NCBI GenBank assembly: GCA_024500155.1 | Contig: CM044874.1 | Span: 2,855,001-2,919,000 of the forward strand | Source of the DNA: Chenopodium formosanum | Taxonomy: Eukaryota > Streptophyta > Magnoliopsida > Caryophyllales > Amaranthaceae | DNA: 64,000 nt | Direction of reading: 5' to 3' | Notes under the pieces: model-generated | Seen by the model: only the letters and a program-made list of their open reading frames with translations | The model's database searches: none | Told to the model about the DNA's origin: nothing | Position numbers and translations under genes: made by a program | Shown: piece by piece, positions 1 to 11,059 of the stretch | Position numbering within the stretch: position 1 is the stretch's first letter | How the letters are laid out: every line of letters begins with the position of its first letter

Positions 1-264
1 ATGGCAAACTTGAAGGCATATAAGAGCCATACATCTTATTAATGTACAACTGTTTGTGATCAGAATAGTGAATAAGTGATCGTCAAAAATAGAAATGAAA
101 ATGTTTACGTTATAAAAAACAATATACATGGTACTAATGGACGATTACAAATCGTATTTTTTGTCTTAAACTTAAATAACTAACTAGCAAAGTCTATCAT
201 AAAATTGGACAGAATATAATAAGAAAATAGTGAAAAGGTGACAGAAATCAGCACATAGTCTCGT

Positions 265-307
<43 letters not shown>

Positions 308-482
308 GCACATATTTGCACAATATATGCTCAATATAGTGCCAATTGAAATCAAACATTATTAATTTGAAGCTCCAATTATTTAAGTGATCATACATAC
401 AAATGTCCACAGATATAATAAGAAATTTAACATAATCAAACTTCAATTTATTCCCATTAAACTTGATTAATGTAGTGATTAA

Positions 483-1222
483 TCAAGACTTAAGAGGTTC
501 GAATTCAAGAGGATCGGAAGCAACAGCGAGGAGGGTTTCCAGAGGAAGAATTGTATTGCTCGGACGACGTTGTTTAACTCCATCAGAGTTCTCACAATTA
601 TCCCTAATAGCAAATAGCTGGTAAGGAGATTTATCAGTTGACAGCCACTGTTCGACCGTAAACAACTGCTGAGCACACTGGATGTGGGGCCCAGTGGTGG
701 TCACCTCGACGTAGTTACAGTACCACCTAGCTGTACCGTGGTGTCCGACGGACCCATCGGACGCTAGCTCCATGGAGCAAACAGGCCTGCTTAGACATGG
801 ACCGCGGCCTGAGAAGATGTCCAAGTTGCCTCGCTCGTAGTAGTCGTGATCCGGCCCCATAAGCCCACCCCATGACTCAAGGTTTTTGATTCGTATACCG
901 TTGCCTGTATCATCGTAGAATGTTACGCTGATGATCGCGTCTGTTCCTCCCCTGATGGCCTTGCTTGTTCTCACATACACTGTGTATACACACTCATAAT
1001 CATCCTATTAAACCAGCAAAACAAAATTCACCAATTAAATCAATGTAATATAATAATACTCGGATTGATTACCTCTATCTGAAATTACTTGGCACGTTAA
1101 ATTTAAACCAGTAATGTTACAACAATGATAGCTGTACTTACCGCGGTGACAGATAGAGCGAAAATGGAGAAGCATATGAGGATGACTAAATTAGAGAATA
1201 ATATGTGTTTATTGACTGCCAT
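483..1222 (-). CDS. PLAT/LH2-domain secreted protein (plant stress type), two exons
   Basis: Two exons on the minus strand are joined by a phase-0 intron. Exon 1 is 1222-1142 (27 codons, ATG at 1222-1220), with donor GTAAGT. Exon 2 is 992-483, following an AG acceptor. The product is 196 residues. Residues 1-27 form a typical signal peptide: a short basic start, a hydrophobic core and an end at SVTA. Residue 28 onward starts CVYTVYVRT and continues as one PLAT/LH2 beta-sandwich with the plant PLAT features: GTDA, a D-D-G segment, LESWGGLMGPDHDYYERGNLD, and a C-terminal WLSTDKSPYQLFAIRDNC. Known family members (PLAT1-3 of Arabidopsis) are small ER or secretory proteins linked to ABA and abiotic stress. 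Length and cysteine pattern fit, and no disabling change is seen. The last 40 residues, after RDNC, are an extension I cannot match to the family. Confidence 0.9.
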
Positions 1223-2829
1223 TTCCTGAATATCTCTCCTTCTCCCTCAAGCTAAGGAAAGGCTAAGCTAGTTCAGAATTGAAGTATTTAAGGAGGACAC
1301 TCAAATAATTTTGTACTCCGTACTAGCTTAACCAGAAAAAAAAAAAAAAAAAAAAAAATGATATTTTGTACTCATTTAAGGTTGAAAATCATAGTATATA
1401 CGTGTTCTGGCTTGTCAACTATTTTATTGAGTAGGCAGTTGAGATGTCTATTTCACTTTCCTGCATTAATTTAAATGAGTCGAATATGCTAGGGTTTTGT
1501 TGAATTTTCGTCACCAAATCTCTTAGGTGCGTTGGCTTAGCTTTCGTTTAATTAAGGGAATTCTTATATATTTTTTGGATGACTTTTGAGTGGCCACAAT
1601 AAAATTGTAGCCATTGAATTTGAGAAGTTCAATTGGAGGGAAAACAGGGGAAGAAAATAAGGGGGGTTTTCATTTGAACACATGAGGGGTCAAGGTCAAC
1701 ACCGGAAAATCAAGTCAATGACCTGAAACTAGCTTAATGTTGAAATGTCTACATAATAATATTTCATACATATATCCGCAGGATACAATCATATTTGTAT
1801 ATACTACAAGTATCATAAAAACTACCACAGCTCTGCTCATTTTGTACATAGAATCATACAACTAATTTCAACTGTCACTCTGCTTAGCTGCTGTGCACAT
1901 CATCAGTTCTCAACTCCAATACTTCTGATTCCAGTCTATCAAATATAGTCATAGAAAAGGATGCAGAAACACATTGAGTAGACCGATACTGAAGTTCATG
2001 CAATCGAAGTACTATATCGTGAAGCATAACAAATCAACAAGACTACATTGCCTAAAAAGATTTATGAAAAGAGCAGAAGCATTGCACAAAGAATTCTCTT
2101 CTATGAATGCCTAAGAATCAGCTTCATTGCATTATAAACTAGGTAGCACGGAAATGAATACAGGTATGGGGACAGGTACGGAATTAATTGTTCATCCGAT
2201 ATTCAGGCAACATCTAATTTAATTACTACTACAATAGAAATCAGTAGTAAATGGTCAAGATATAAATTTTCTTCTAAAAAACAGATTAGAAGTTGATACC
2301 TGGTTAAAGGTTAGGGATCTTGTGAAGTGGAGATTCTGAAATTGAACGATCAGATGAAGAACCTGCTACTCAATTCTGGAATGAAACAACTATCTTCAAT
2401 GTTCACGAACATTAAGTTTGGTGTAGTATAATTTAGAGTAAGTATTGATAGAAGAAAAAGGGTGAAGCAAGAGATACATAAACAGAGGAATATGGCTGCA
2501 CTGGTCATTGAGCAGCACGGAAGAACTTTCCAGTATATTAATGGTACAGTATGTGTTGCAGGAACAATTAGCATTCAGGAAAGCAATTATCATGTAAACA
2601 GCAGACTTTAATCATCAAATTGATCAAGTATGATATGAAAGTTGAAGTTACAGTAGCAAGATTTCCCATAGAAATGTTTCCTGCATAAAAAGTAGTCAAC
2701 TAAACACATCACCTTCTTTCTTTTGCATCAGAAGCTTCCATGTATATTTGTAAAGTTCACTAGAACTATGCTGCTTGTCTTGGTTATAATTATCATCCAA
2801 CCTAAAAGTTTGTCGTATGTCATGCAACT
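1223..2829. other. Intergenic, no gene seen
   Basis: This is AT-rich sequence between the PLAT gene and the PPR remnant, with a 24-nt A run near 1337-1358. The part just above 1222 should hold the PLAT promoter. No frame over about 75 codons has coding character. Confidence 0.5.
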
Positions 2830-4879
2830 TCACCAGTAATCTTTACATGAACTTTTCCTGTCAATAAAGCAATGGAGATGGTTTGTGTCACTTAGCACAA
2901 CATTTCTTCCAGTAATCCTTGAAATAATCTTGATTGCTGAATGACAATCACCACTTTAATGACATAACCGGGAGGAGTGCTAACTAAGCCAAAGCAATAG
3001 CAAGCTTCTCACAATGATACTTACATAATAGCTCCCCCTCTTTATCAAACAAAGCAAATTCTGCAGTTGGTGCGTAGCTAGCTCTTTGCAAATCCTTGGG
3101 CACTTCACCTAATTTCTGCATATTTGATCAGATATAGGATGGGAATTGCCACCAACTACAAACTTGTGTACCATACCATCCTTTTTAATCAAACTGTATC
3201 CAAGTATCTTTTGAATCCCTCAATCATTCATTCTTATCCTAATTCTTTCTACATCATAAAACTTATTGTTTATAGAGTAAATAATTGATAAAAGAACATA
3301 ATTTCTTGAGTTCTAGGGTTCTAATTGGACTAATTTTTCCAATACATGCTCAGCCAAATGGTTATTCCGATTCAATCTGCATCCATCAAGCAACGCTGTC
3401 TAAAAAATCACATCTGGTTCCATGTGCATTCTTCAAATGAATTCAAGAGCTTCTTGTAATAATCCCCAATGACTAAGAAGTTTAACCATACAGCCATAAT
3501 TTTCTATGGTGGGAGTCACACTACAGAAAAAACACGCTCCCTGCTGTTGAAGTATTTCCACACCTCATCAACAGGACCGACAAAGGTACAGCCAGAGAGC
3601 AGGCCTACGAAAGTACTACCATTGGTTGGAAACCAAATTTCACCATCTGGGCAAAAAGACCAAATGCAACTTTAGTATGCCCATTCATGAATAGGCCAGA
3701 TATTGTAGCATTCCAAACTACAACGTCTCTCTCCATCTCTTTAAAAACTTTCCATGCAGAGTTAGAATTCCCACATTTAGCATACATGTCAATTATGGTT
3801 GTTCCAAGAGGAAGATTGGTTACCACTTCTTCCCACTTAAGGGAGTTGATTGCCCGCTCTCCCAAATTCATTGCTCCAAGCCTAGTACAAGCATGTACCA
3901 CGGCAACAACGGCATTGCAATCAGGCTTTACATTCTCTCTCTCCATCTCAAAGAACATGCCTATTGCTTCCTTTGCAAAACCATTTGCCTCATATCCTTG
4001 AATCATAGAAGTCCAAGCAACTACATCCTTTTCAAGCATTTGATCAAAGATGCCCTGTGCTTTGTCCATACATCCACACCTGGCATACATGTTAATCAAC
4101 GAGGTATTTAGAACCAAATCTTTTCCTAAGCCATTTACATTAACATACTTGTGAATCCACTCACCAAATTCAAGCGCGCCCAACTCTGCACAAGCACAAA
4201 GAATCATAGCCAGAGTGAAACCATCTGGTTTCAAACCATTTCTCAAAAATCCTCTAGACAAGCTCAAAACTTCAGAAAATTTCCCAACATCGTAATACCC
4301 ACTAATAATAACATTCCAAGAGACTAAAGCTTTCTCCTGCATATTATCAAACACTTTACGGGCATCATATATATTCCCACATTTTGAGTACATGGACACC
4401 AGACTAGTATTAACATACACATTTTTATCAAAACCCAATTTTACAACAAGGCTATGGATCTTCAATCCCGACTGATAGTCAAGAATCCTAGCACAAGCTT
4501 TCAAGGCTAATGGGAGAGTGAATCTATTGGGCAATATGCTCTTTGAACACATAGATTGGTAGTACCTGATAGCTTCGTCAAATAAGTCATTTGAAACCAA
4601 CCCTTTAATCATTGTATTAAAGAGAAAGATATTGGGCTTATTGGTTTGATTGAAAACAAATTTGGAATACTGGGTGTTGCCAAATTGAGTGTAATATCCC
4701 AAAAGGGTATCAAGGAGGTGATTTTCTTGACTTAACCCAAGGCGTAAAAGGCGTGCATGGGCTTGTTTGAGGTGCTCAAAGGATCTGAAGCCAATGTGGA
4801 AACAACTTTTCAGCTCCAAAGCTTTTATGACAGAAATGGACGGTCGAACTGCTGGAGTTCCTGCTAAACTCATAACCAT
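2830..4879 (-). pseudogene. PLS/DYW-class pentatricopeptide repeat gene with decayed 3' half
   Basis: From 4939 to 3605 an open frame of 444 codons encodes tandem PLS-class PPR motifs. Recognisable elements are IHSLVVKLGF, TSLVSMYSKCGNIYDARKVFD and INMYARCGCMDKAQGIFDQM. The likely start is one of two close ATGs at 4879 or 4873; the 4939 ATG is less family-like. A one-base loss near 3622 ends the frame. Beyond it the same gene continues in shifted frames with several stops, for example TGA at 3435-3433 and TAG at 3402-3400. It runs through the E/E+ region (GIQKILGYSLI, VHKFVVGG, SHPISDQI), the deaminase-like HxE (HCEKLAIALA) and SGDCHSAIKIISRITGR. It ends exactly in SSCKDYW plus stop at 2830. 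DYW-class PPR proteins are organelle RNA editing factors. The overall order resembles the Arabidopsis At3g08820 type. Either the whole locus is a pseudogene or only a truncated repeat protein remains. The decay is certain; function of the 5' half is unknown. Confidence 0.85.
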
Positions 4880-4939
4880 CTCCTTTGAGTACCTTTCACC
4901 AATATGAATACAAAGATCATCAGCTGTGGCACAGATCAA

Positions 4940-7091
4940 TCACTGTGCTTCAAATAATAAAAAACATACCAAACATCGAGTCCAGGAGACGAAACCATAC
5001 CTTGGAATTGCAAGTTGATCCTTCCATCAACAATTTGAACTAGCAAATTTTCTTATTCTTACAAAGGACGCAGAAAAAGTCAAGTTTGCAACATTCAACT
5101 CATGAGAAGAAACCTTCAAGAAAAAGTATGAAATGACATTACCAAATAGTTCCTGAATTTCCACTTTCAAACGTAATAATTTCTGACTCCAACAATCAAA
5201 ACTTTTGAATCATTTTACCTGTAAAAAGTTTAGCATCATTTGTACACTCTTTAAGAAAAGGTATTATCTTTGGACATGCTTCCCCCGAAAACGAACAGAA
5301 ATAAAGTTAGACTCAAAGACTACTAAACTACTGTCGATATAATAATGTTTGAGGGTTCCATACGGTTATGCTACTTGAACTGGGCATTAAGCCATGAACA
5401 GAAGCAAATTAAAAGTATTCAATGAAGCACTTTATGTAACCAACAGGAACCCGCTTCCCATCACGCATAAATGACGATAACAAGTTATTGTTATTCCTCT
5501 TGTCATCTAAACTACAAAGATTAAAAGCTATATGTCCTACATAGTACTTAAAAAAGATTAATATCAATTGATGAATCCAACAAATGACAAGTGAAACAAC
5601 TACAGACTATTGATAACAAAGTAGGAATCGGAAGATAAATCATGGCATATGAATACTAATTGATAATTGAACGAAAGAAGTCATGTAAACACCTTTAATA
5701 TTAAGCAATGAACGCAAACAAGCACATCTTGTCTTCCATTCAAATATTTCCTAAACCACAAATAAACAGAACAAGCCCTGAAACATGGTCTAACACTCTA
5801 ACCAAATCAAAATCCAGAACAAGCTCTCTTGACTCAAAATTTAACAGCTCAAATAATCTGAAAAGTTTTAATTGCAAATCAAACACTAAATTACCAACAC
5901 TCTAACTAATTCAAGAGCAATTAAGTTGAGTCATTATCACACAAGCTCAAAGTATAAATCTCAAATAATCTGAAAAGTTTCAATTGCAAGGCAAAACCCA
6001 AATTACTAGTAATGGGTTTCATTATTTATTAGCAGTTAGTATAAGAAGCACAACCTAGCAAATTACACAAAAAATAGCCAGTAATTAACTAATTTAGGCA
6101 TGAATTAAACATCTTTTAGTCCAATTTCAAGGCATAAAACATAATCAAAACTACAAATTAAGAATTACAATAGCTTCGCCAATGTAAAAATTAAGAAAAG
6201 AAATTCAATTAGAATTCAAAAGAGCTAGGCAATGCAAGAATTTACCTAGTAATTAAGGAGTGAATTTGTTGAAAAGTTTAATAATGCCCCCAAATCCTTT
6301 CTTCTCGATATTTTTGTTTTTTGTTTGAGTAACAATTCCTCAATTTTTGGTTGAGTTCTCGTAGTAATTCGAAGTAGTATTATTTTCGAAAACCAATACC
6401 TCAAAATCCAAATTTCTTCGACTTACCGTTTTTACATTGAAAAAGTGACGACTATTTAAACTTCAACATATTTTATACTTGGTAGTTTATACTCATATAT
6501 ACAATTTTGAATGCACCTTAGTACCTTCATACGGTTGTATAAATTTTTCTAAAAATTTTGGTATGTATAACTCTAATAACTCTATTTCTGTCGGATTTAT
6601 AGTTCGGTTTTTCTCTCGATTGATTCAATTCCCTCCTTTATCTTTAAGACGTAGTTTGTGTGATGACGTTGTAGGGGTGGTCTTACCACGTTTCGTTCCA
6701 TCGTAGTCTTTTATTGTTTGTTTTCTCGGGTCCTAGCCTTTTGTGTGCACCAAAAAAGTTTACTTATAAATGAAATGAACAGGGCAATCAACCTAGTGCA
6801 CGTTTGTGCTCTAAGTTTATTGAATTGTGACTTTATTAGGATCATAGCCCAAGGTCCGAAACTATGAAGATTGTTTAACAACTAATCTATCAAATACTTC
6901 GTTTGTTACAATATAATACCAGTAATAGCAAAAATTAACATAAAAAGCAATAACATAAATATAACAATAGTGTTTTGGTAGAAACTTGAAGCAGGATACT
7001 ACACAATACCCCTTTAATTTAATAAGTTGACAAAAAGCATAAAATAAAAGTTCACATTCACAAAAAAGTTGATAACATCATGAATAAATCA
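4940..7091. other. Intergenic, possible 5' UTR introns of the PPR locus
   Basis: There is no coding frame of merit. On the minus strand a plausible untranslated exon ends at about 5000 (CAATTCCAAG, then GTATGG) with an acceptor at about 4951 (CACAG, then TGATTG). This may be a 5' UTR intron of the PPR gene. Other donor-like sites lie near 5220 and 6247. The rest is AT-rich. A 75-codon frame at 6479-6706 has no recognisable features. Confidence 0.3.
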
Positions 7092-7616
7092 TCAAGCTTG
7101 GTCTTCAGGGCTTATTGGGCTTCTTTCCAATTGCTCTGTTGGGCTCGTTTCCAGTTGCTCTGTTGGTGCAATTGGGCTATCATCAGACTCATTTTTCTTT
7201 CTCACAATACAGTAGACAATAAGTCCACATGCAGCAGTGAAAACCAAAATAGCAACTACCACCATATAAAATTGCCACTGCAACATTTAATTAATTAAGG
7301 TAAATGTAACACTTAATTAATTTACATTAAATTAATTACTTTATTTAAAATTTATGATTTACCTTTGAATTATCAAAAGGTGACAATCCGGTCATACTAA
7401 AAAGACCTTCCACAAATGCTCCAGTCATCAAACAGAATAACGTAGCTTCCCCAATTAATTGTAGTTTCTCAATACTAATTAATAAAAATTAAATTTAAAA
7501 TTAGTGACTAAGAAAATATTTAAAACACTTAATAAAAATTTTAAGTGGGAAATATACCGCCTCCTGTTGTCAGTGTTACTCTCCACCAAGATTGGAGTTT
7601 CTATTGATGGGTCCAT
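7092..7616 (-). CDS. Small two-span membrane protein of unknown function, three exons
   Basis: I do not recognise the family. Three exons splice cleanly on the minus strand. Exon 1 is 7616-7558 (ATG, 19 codons plus 2 nt, donor GTATAT). Exon 2 is 7474-7363 (after ATTAG, donor GTAAAT). Exon 3 is 7277-7092 (after TTGCAG, ending in a stop). The 118-residue product has a short acidic N terminus. A moderately hydrophobic segment follows (about 30-47, EATLFCLMTGAFVEGLF), then a strong transmembrane segment (about 62-82, FYMVVVAILVFTAACGLIVYC) followed by RKK. The tail carries two copies of PTEQLE[T/R]SP. Positive-inside reasoning puts this tail in the cytosol. Consistent splice phases (2, 0) and hydrophobic segments in one frame support a real gene. 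A decayed fragment of a longer gene is the alternative. Confidence 0.5.
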
Positions 7617-8858
7617 GACAAACCTTCATTTTAACATTAAGCATAAAATAAATTTTACAAGTAAACAATTGTATAAATAATACAGTAGTGAGAATTTCTA
7701 ATCAACACAAAATCATGTAACACTAAATATAAGCAAACAAAGTTTAACTTTTATCTTTCCTCCATTGAAAACTAAGTTTATTTGTCACAAGTTTTAATCT
7801 TTATTTCTACTAGGGGAGTCTACACGCGCGTTGCGCGCGACATAATCGATGTTTATGGTCGACTTGTAATAGCTTATCATGACACCCAAAACTTATTGGG
7901 TAGGCTTTTAAACGCATATACTAAGAAATAAATTGTTGATAATCATACCCTTGCATATTTTCAAAAATGTAACACTTGAAAATATATAAACACTATTCAC
8001 TTTTTAGTTGTAAGTTTTTTATGGTGTAATATGGCTTTTGTTGTGAGTTATAAAATACAATTATATAGCATCCGTCACTTTTAGTTGCAACACTTGAAAG
8101 TTGAAAATATATACATTTTTTAATTTTTTAAATAATTGATCTTTATTTTATTGACTTTTTTTGTTGGGCAAATTAGTCATGTGGGATCTTATTAGATTCA
8201 TTTCGATTTATATATATGTTTTAAATATTTAATCTTTAGATTATTTATATGTCTATAATTAGAGATCCAAGAGATTGAAATTATGTATTGACAAGCGTGA
8301 AAGTTAAAATGTTACAACTAAATATTTAACGGAAAAACATTCAAAAGAAAAATGTCTAATTAGATGATTAAATTCAGTGGGTTTGTGTGTGTGTGTGTGT
8401 GTGTGTGTGTTTTAAAGAAAATAGTAACAAAGTGGGTTATATCCAGACTATTCCCCCACCCTTTGAAGAGGATTATTTTCACGTTAAATAGTTTTGCCAT
8501 TAAATTCAACAATTTTCTCCTTCTCCTTCTCCTTCTTTTCCTCCTCTTCTTCTTCTTCTTCTTCATGTGGCTTAGCTCGATAGGTGCTTTAATGGAGGGC
8601 TCCTTCGCTTTAATGGAGGAGAGAAAGAGAGTAGGGAAGTAAAGGAGGAAGGAGAGAGAAAGGGGGGTTTAAAAGAGAGGAAAAGGTTGGAAGTTGGAAG
8701 GGAAGGAAGACTAAAGAAGCATAGAGAAATAAATACGGGAGCATAAGAGTTAATATGACATAAAAGGGTATATGGGTAAATAAACATTTTTAAGGGTAAA
8801 AAAGTCATCACACTATTCATAAGAGTTCTTTTGTACTTTTTATAAGGTAGGGATTGTA
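7617..8858. other. Intergenic with simple repeats
   Basis: A (TG)n run lies at about 8383-8410, a C/T-rich TTC tract at about 8517-8563, and purine-rich sequence at about 8615-8720. A short GC-rich motif (ACACGCGCGTTGCGCGCGAC, about 7822) resembles the edge of a mobile element. No gene is seen. Confidence 0.5.
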
Positions 8859-8863
8859 GTAAT

Positions 8864-9026
8864 TATTAGCCTACGTAACTGTGAGTATACATTTACTCTA
8901 ATTATTGTAATTATCATTCCCATTGTATTATTCATTCCCTAGATGTCTAGTATTATTCCCAAGGTACTTTGTATTGTATATATTCACTACTATGAAATGG
9001 AATGAGACAAGGAACATATTCCTACA
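8864..9026 (+). repeat. 5' LTR of Copia element
   Basis: It starts TATTAGCC and ends CCTACA, and by eye matches the 3' LTR at all 163 positions. A TATA-like TTGTATATATTC lies at about 8971. GTAAT precedes it. Confidence 0.95.
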
Positions 9027-9036
9027 TGGTATCAGA
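9027..9036 (+). promoter_or_regulatory. Primer-binding site (initiator tRNA-Met)
   Basis: TGGTATCAGA begins directly after the LTR, the standard plant Copia match to the 3' end of initiator methionine tRNA. Confidence 0.9.
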
Positions 9037-9169
9037 CTAGGTTTAGAACCTTCTGCCTTTTCATCTCCTCCCTCTCTCTCTCTCTTATCTTCCTCTATAC
9101 TTTGCCTCTTTCACTCTCCTCTCCAACCATGGTGAACGATCAACCTAAAACTCAACCTTTCACCCTTCC

Positions 9170-10054
9170 ATGGCAGTCAATAACATTAAGAGTCTCATTC
9201 CAATCACTTTGGAGATGAAAAACGTTCTATACTCTTCCTGGGTCGAACTATTCAAAATTCAAGCCCGAGCTCACGACCTCCTTCACCATATTATTCCCCC
9301 CGACACACCTGAGGAACCCGAAGACAAGGCTCTCTGGTCTTGCCTTGATGCAATCGTGCTTCAATGGATATATGGAACGATATCCAACGATCTCCTTCAA
9401 ACAATCTTGGAGCCCGACTCCACTGCTCAACAAGCGTGGGCACGCCTTCGCGACATATTTCAAGACAACAAAACATCACGAGCGGTTCAATTGGAAGGAG
9501 TGTTATCTTCCATTAATATGAAGGATTACCCCAATGTCTCAACCTACTGTCAGCAGGTCAAATCAATTGCGGATCAGCTTGCGAATGTCGGAGCGCCGGT
9601 CAATGAACACCGCCTTGTTCTCACTCTAATTCGGGGTCTCCCTAAGTCCTTCGACGGTGTCGCATCAATTTTGCAACAAACGGATCCATTACCATCTTTC
9701 CACAAAGCCCGATCAATGCTCACTCTTGAAGAGTCCCGCCTCACCACTCAAGCAGCCACCGAAGCCATTGCTGCGGGGTCCGCTCTTATCGCCAGGAACG
9801 ACTCTGTTTCCTATCACCAAGACAATTCTCCATCTAATGACCACCATCCTAGATCCAACAACCACAACAATAACAGAGGAAACAGGGGCGGCAGTCGCGG
9901 CGGCCGTAACCGCGGTGGCGGAGGCCGTGGCCGCGGCAGAAACCACCACAACAACAATCGCGGTGGACATCAATCCCACAACACCCAAAACTGGCAGTCT
10001 TGGGGTCCGTGGAAGCAATGCTCTCCCTGGGCTCAATGGGGATCACCTAATTAG
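9170..10054 (+). CDS. Copia gag (capsid) part
   Basis: This is a 294-codon frame. It has the Copia gag core: LIPITLEMKNVLYSSWVELF near the start, then LWSCLDAIVLQWIYGTIS, TAQQAWARLRDIFQDNK and LVLTLIRGLPKSFDG. The C-terminal region is rich in RG, H and N (about residues 225-270). No CCHC zinc knuckle is visible. An upstream ATG at 9129 (MVNDQPKTQPF) sits in another frame and looks like the true start, separated by a one-base change. The frame ends in TAG, but the same frame continues directly into protease, so gag and protease are split only by this stop. Confidence 0.85.
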   Translation: MAVNNIKSLIPITLEMKNVLYSSWVELFKIQARAHDLLHHIIPPDTPEEPEDKALWSCLDAIVLQWIYGTISNDLLQTILEPDSTAQQAWARLRDIFQDNKTSRAVQLEGVLSSINMKDYPNVSTYCQQVKSIADQLANVGAPVNEHRLVLTLIRGLPKSFDGVASILQQTDPLPSFHKARSMLTLEESRLTTQAATEAIAAGSALIARNDSVSYHQDNSPSNDHHPRSNNHNNNRGNRGGSRGGRNRGGGGRGRGRNHHNNNRGGHQSHNTQNWQSWGPWKQCSPWAQWGSPN

Positions 10055-11059
10055 GCGGCACCATCATGCCCGTACCCCACCGCACCGTGGTCCAGGCCCA
10101 CTGGGCCCCGTCAGCATGGCGTTCTAGGCCCACGCCCACAACAACAGCAAGCATACTCTGTTCAAGCACCTTCAACCACAAGCTATGCTCCAACCGACAT
10201 TGAAGCAGCCTTACACACTCTCTCCCTCACACCGCCGGATGAAGGATGGTATATGGACACCGGTGCCACCTCCCACATGACATCTCAATCAGGTACTCTC
10301 TCGTCTTACTTTAATTTGAGCAATTCTCGCAATATTATTGTTGGCAATGGGCATACAATTCCATTCGGGGCATCGGTTGCACTTCCCTTCCTTCCCCTCA
10401 CCCTCCCTTCTCTTTAAATGATGTTCTTCATGCTCCACAGCTTATTAAAAATCTGATTTCAGTTAGAAAGTTCACTTGTGATAATTGGGTTTCAATTGAG
10501 TTTGACCCGTTTGGTTTTTCTGTGAAGGGCCTCACGACGGGGACAACTAACTCGTATGCGATGTGATAGCTCCGGTGACCTCAACCCCATCTCTACCGCC
10601 ACATTTCCTTCCTCCTCACCGTCCACTTTCGCGGCACTATCCCCTTCTCTTTGGCACGCAAGACTCGGGCACCCCGACACAAATATTTTACAATCTCTTG
10701 CTAGGCAAAATTTTGTTGATTGTAAAAGAATTTTGAAATCTTCCATTTGTGTATCGTGTCCTCTCGGCAAACTAGTCAAACTGCCATTTTTTTATTCTAA
10801 CTCTACTACTTGTATGCCATTTGATATAGTCCATAGTGATGTTTGGACATCCCCTAATTTGAGTTCCGCGGGCCATCTTTATTATGTTTTGTTCTTGGAT
10901 GATTTTAATAATTTTTTATGGACCTATCCTATATGCAAAAAATTTCAAGTTCATTCATATTTTCTCCAATTTCGTGCTTATGCTAAAACTCAATTTGAAA
11001 GGGAAATTAAGTGTTTTCAATGTGATAATGGGAAAGAATATGACAATGGCCCTTTTTGA
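10055..11059 (+). pseudogene. Copia protease and integrase N-terminal part, disrupted
   Basis: The gag frame continues past the TAG into GWYMDTGATSHMTS, the aspartic protease motif (DTGA). The frame changes near 10400, giving LNDVLHAPQLIKNLISVRKF and then CDNWVSIEFDPFGFSVK. It changes back near 10553. The GAG-pre-integrase zinc region follows (LWHARLGH, then CVSC), and then the integrase core with DIVHSDVW and CDNGKEY. It ends at an in-frame TGA, 11057-11059, after which integrase simply resumes in the same frame. Confidence 0.85.

Noticed and set aside
264..446. Frame with a poly-Phe end
   Set aside because: It comes from a poly(A/T) run at about 267-303.
8364..8642. Frames over the TG and TTC tracts
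   Set aside because: Microsatellite translation, not a gene.
9657..10127. 156-codon frame overlapping gag, plus antisense frames in the same region
   Set aside because: These are shadows of the RG/HN-rich gag coding sequence, with low-complexity translation.
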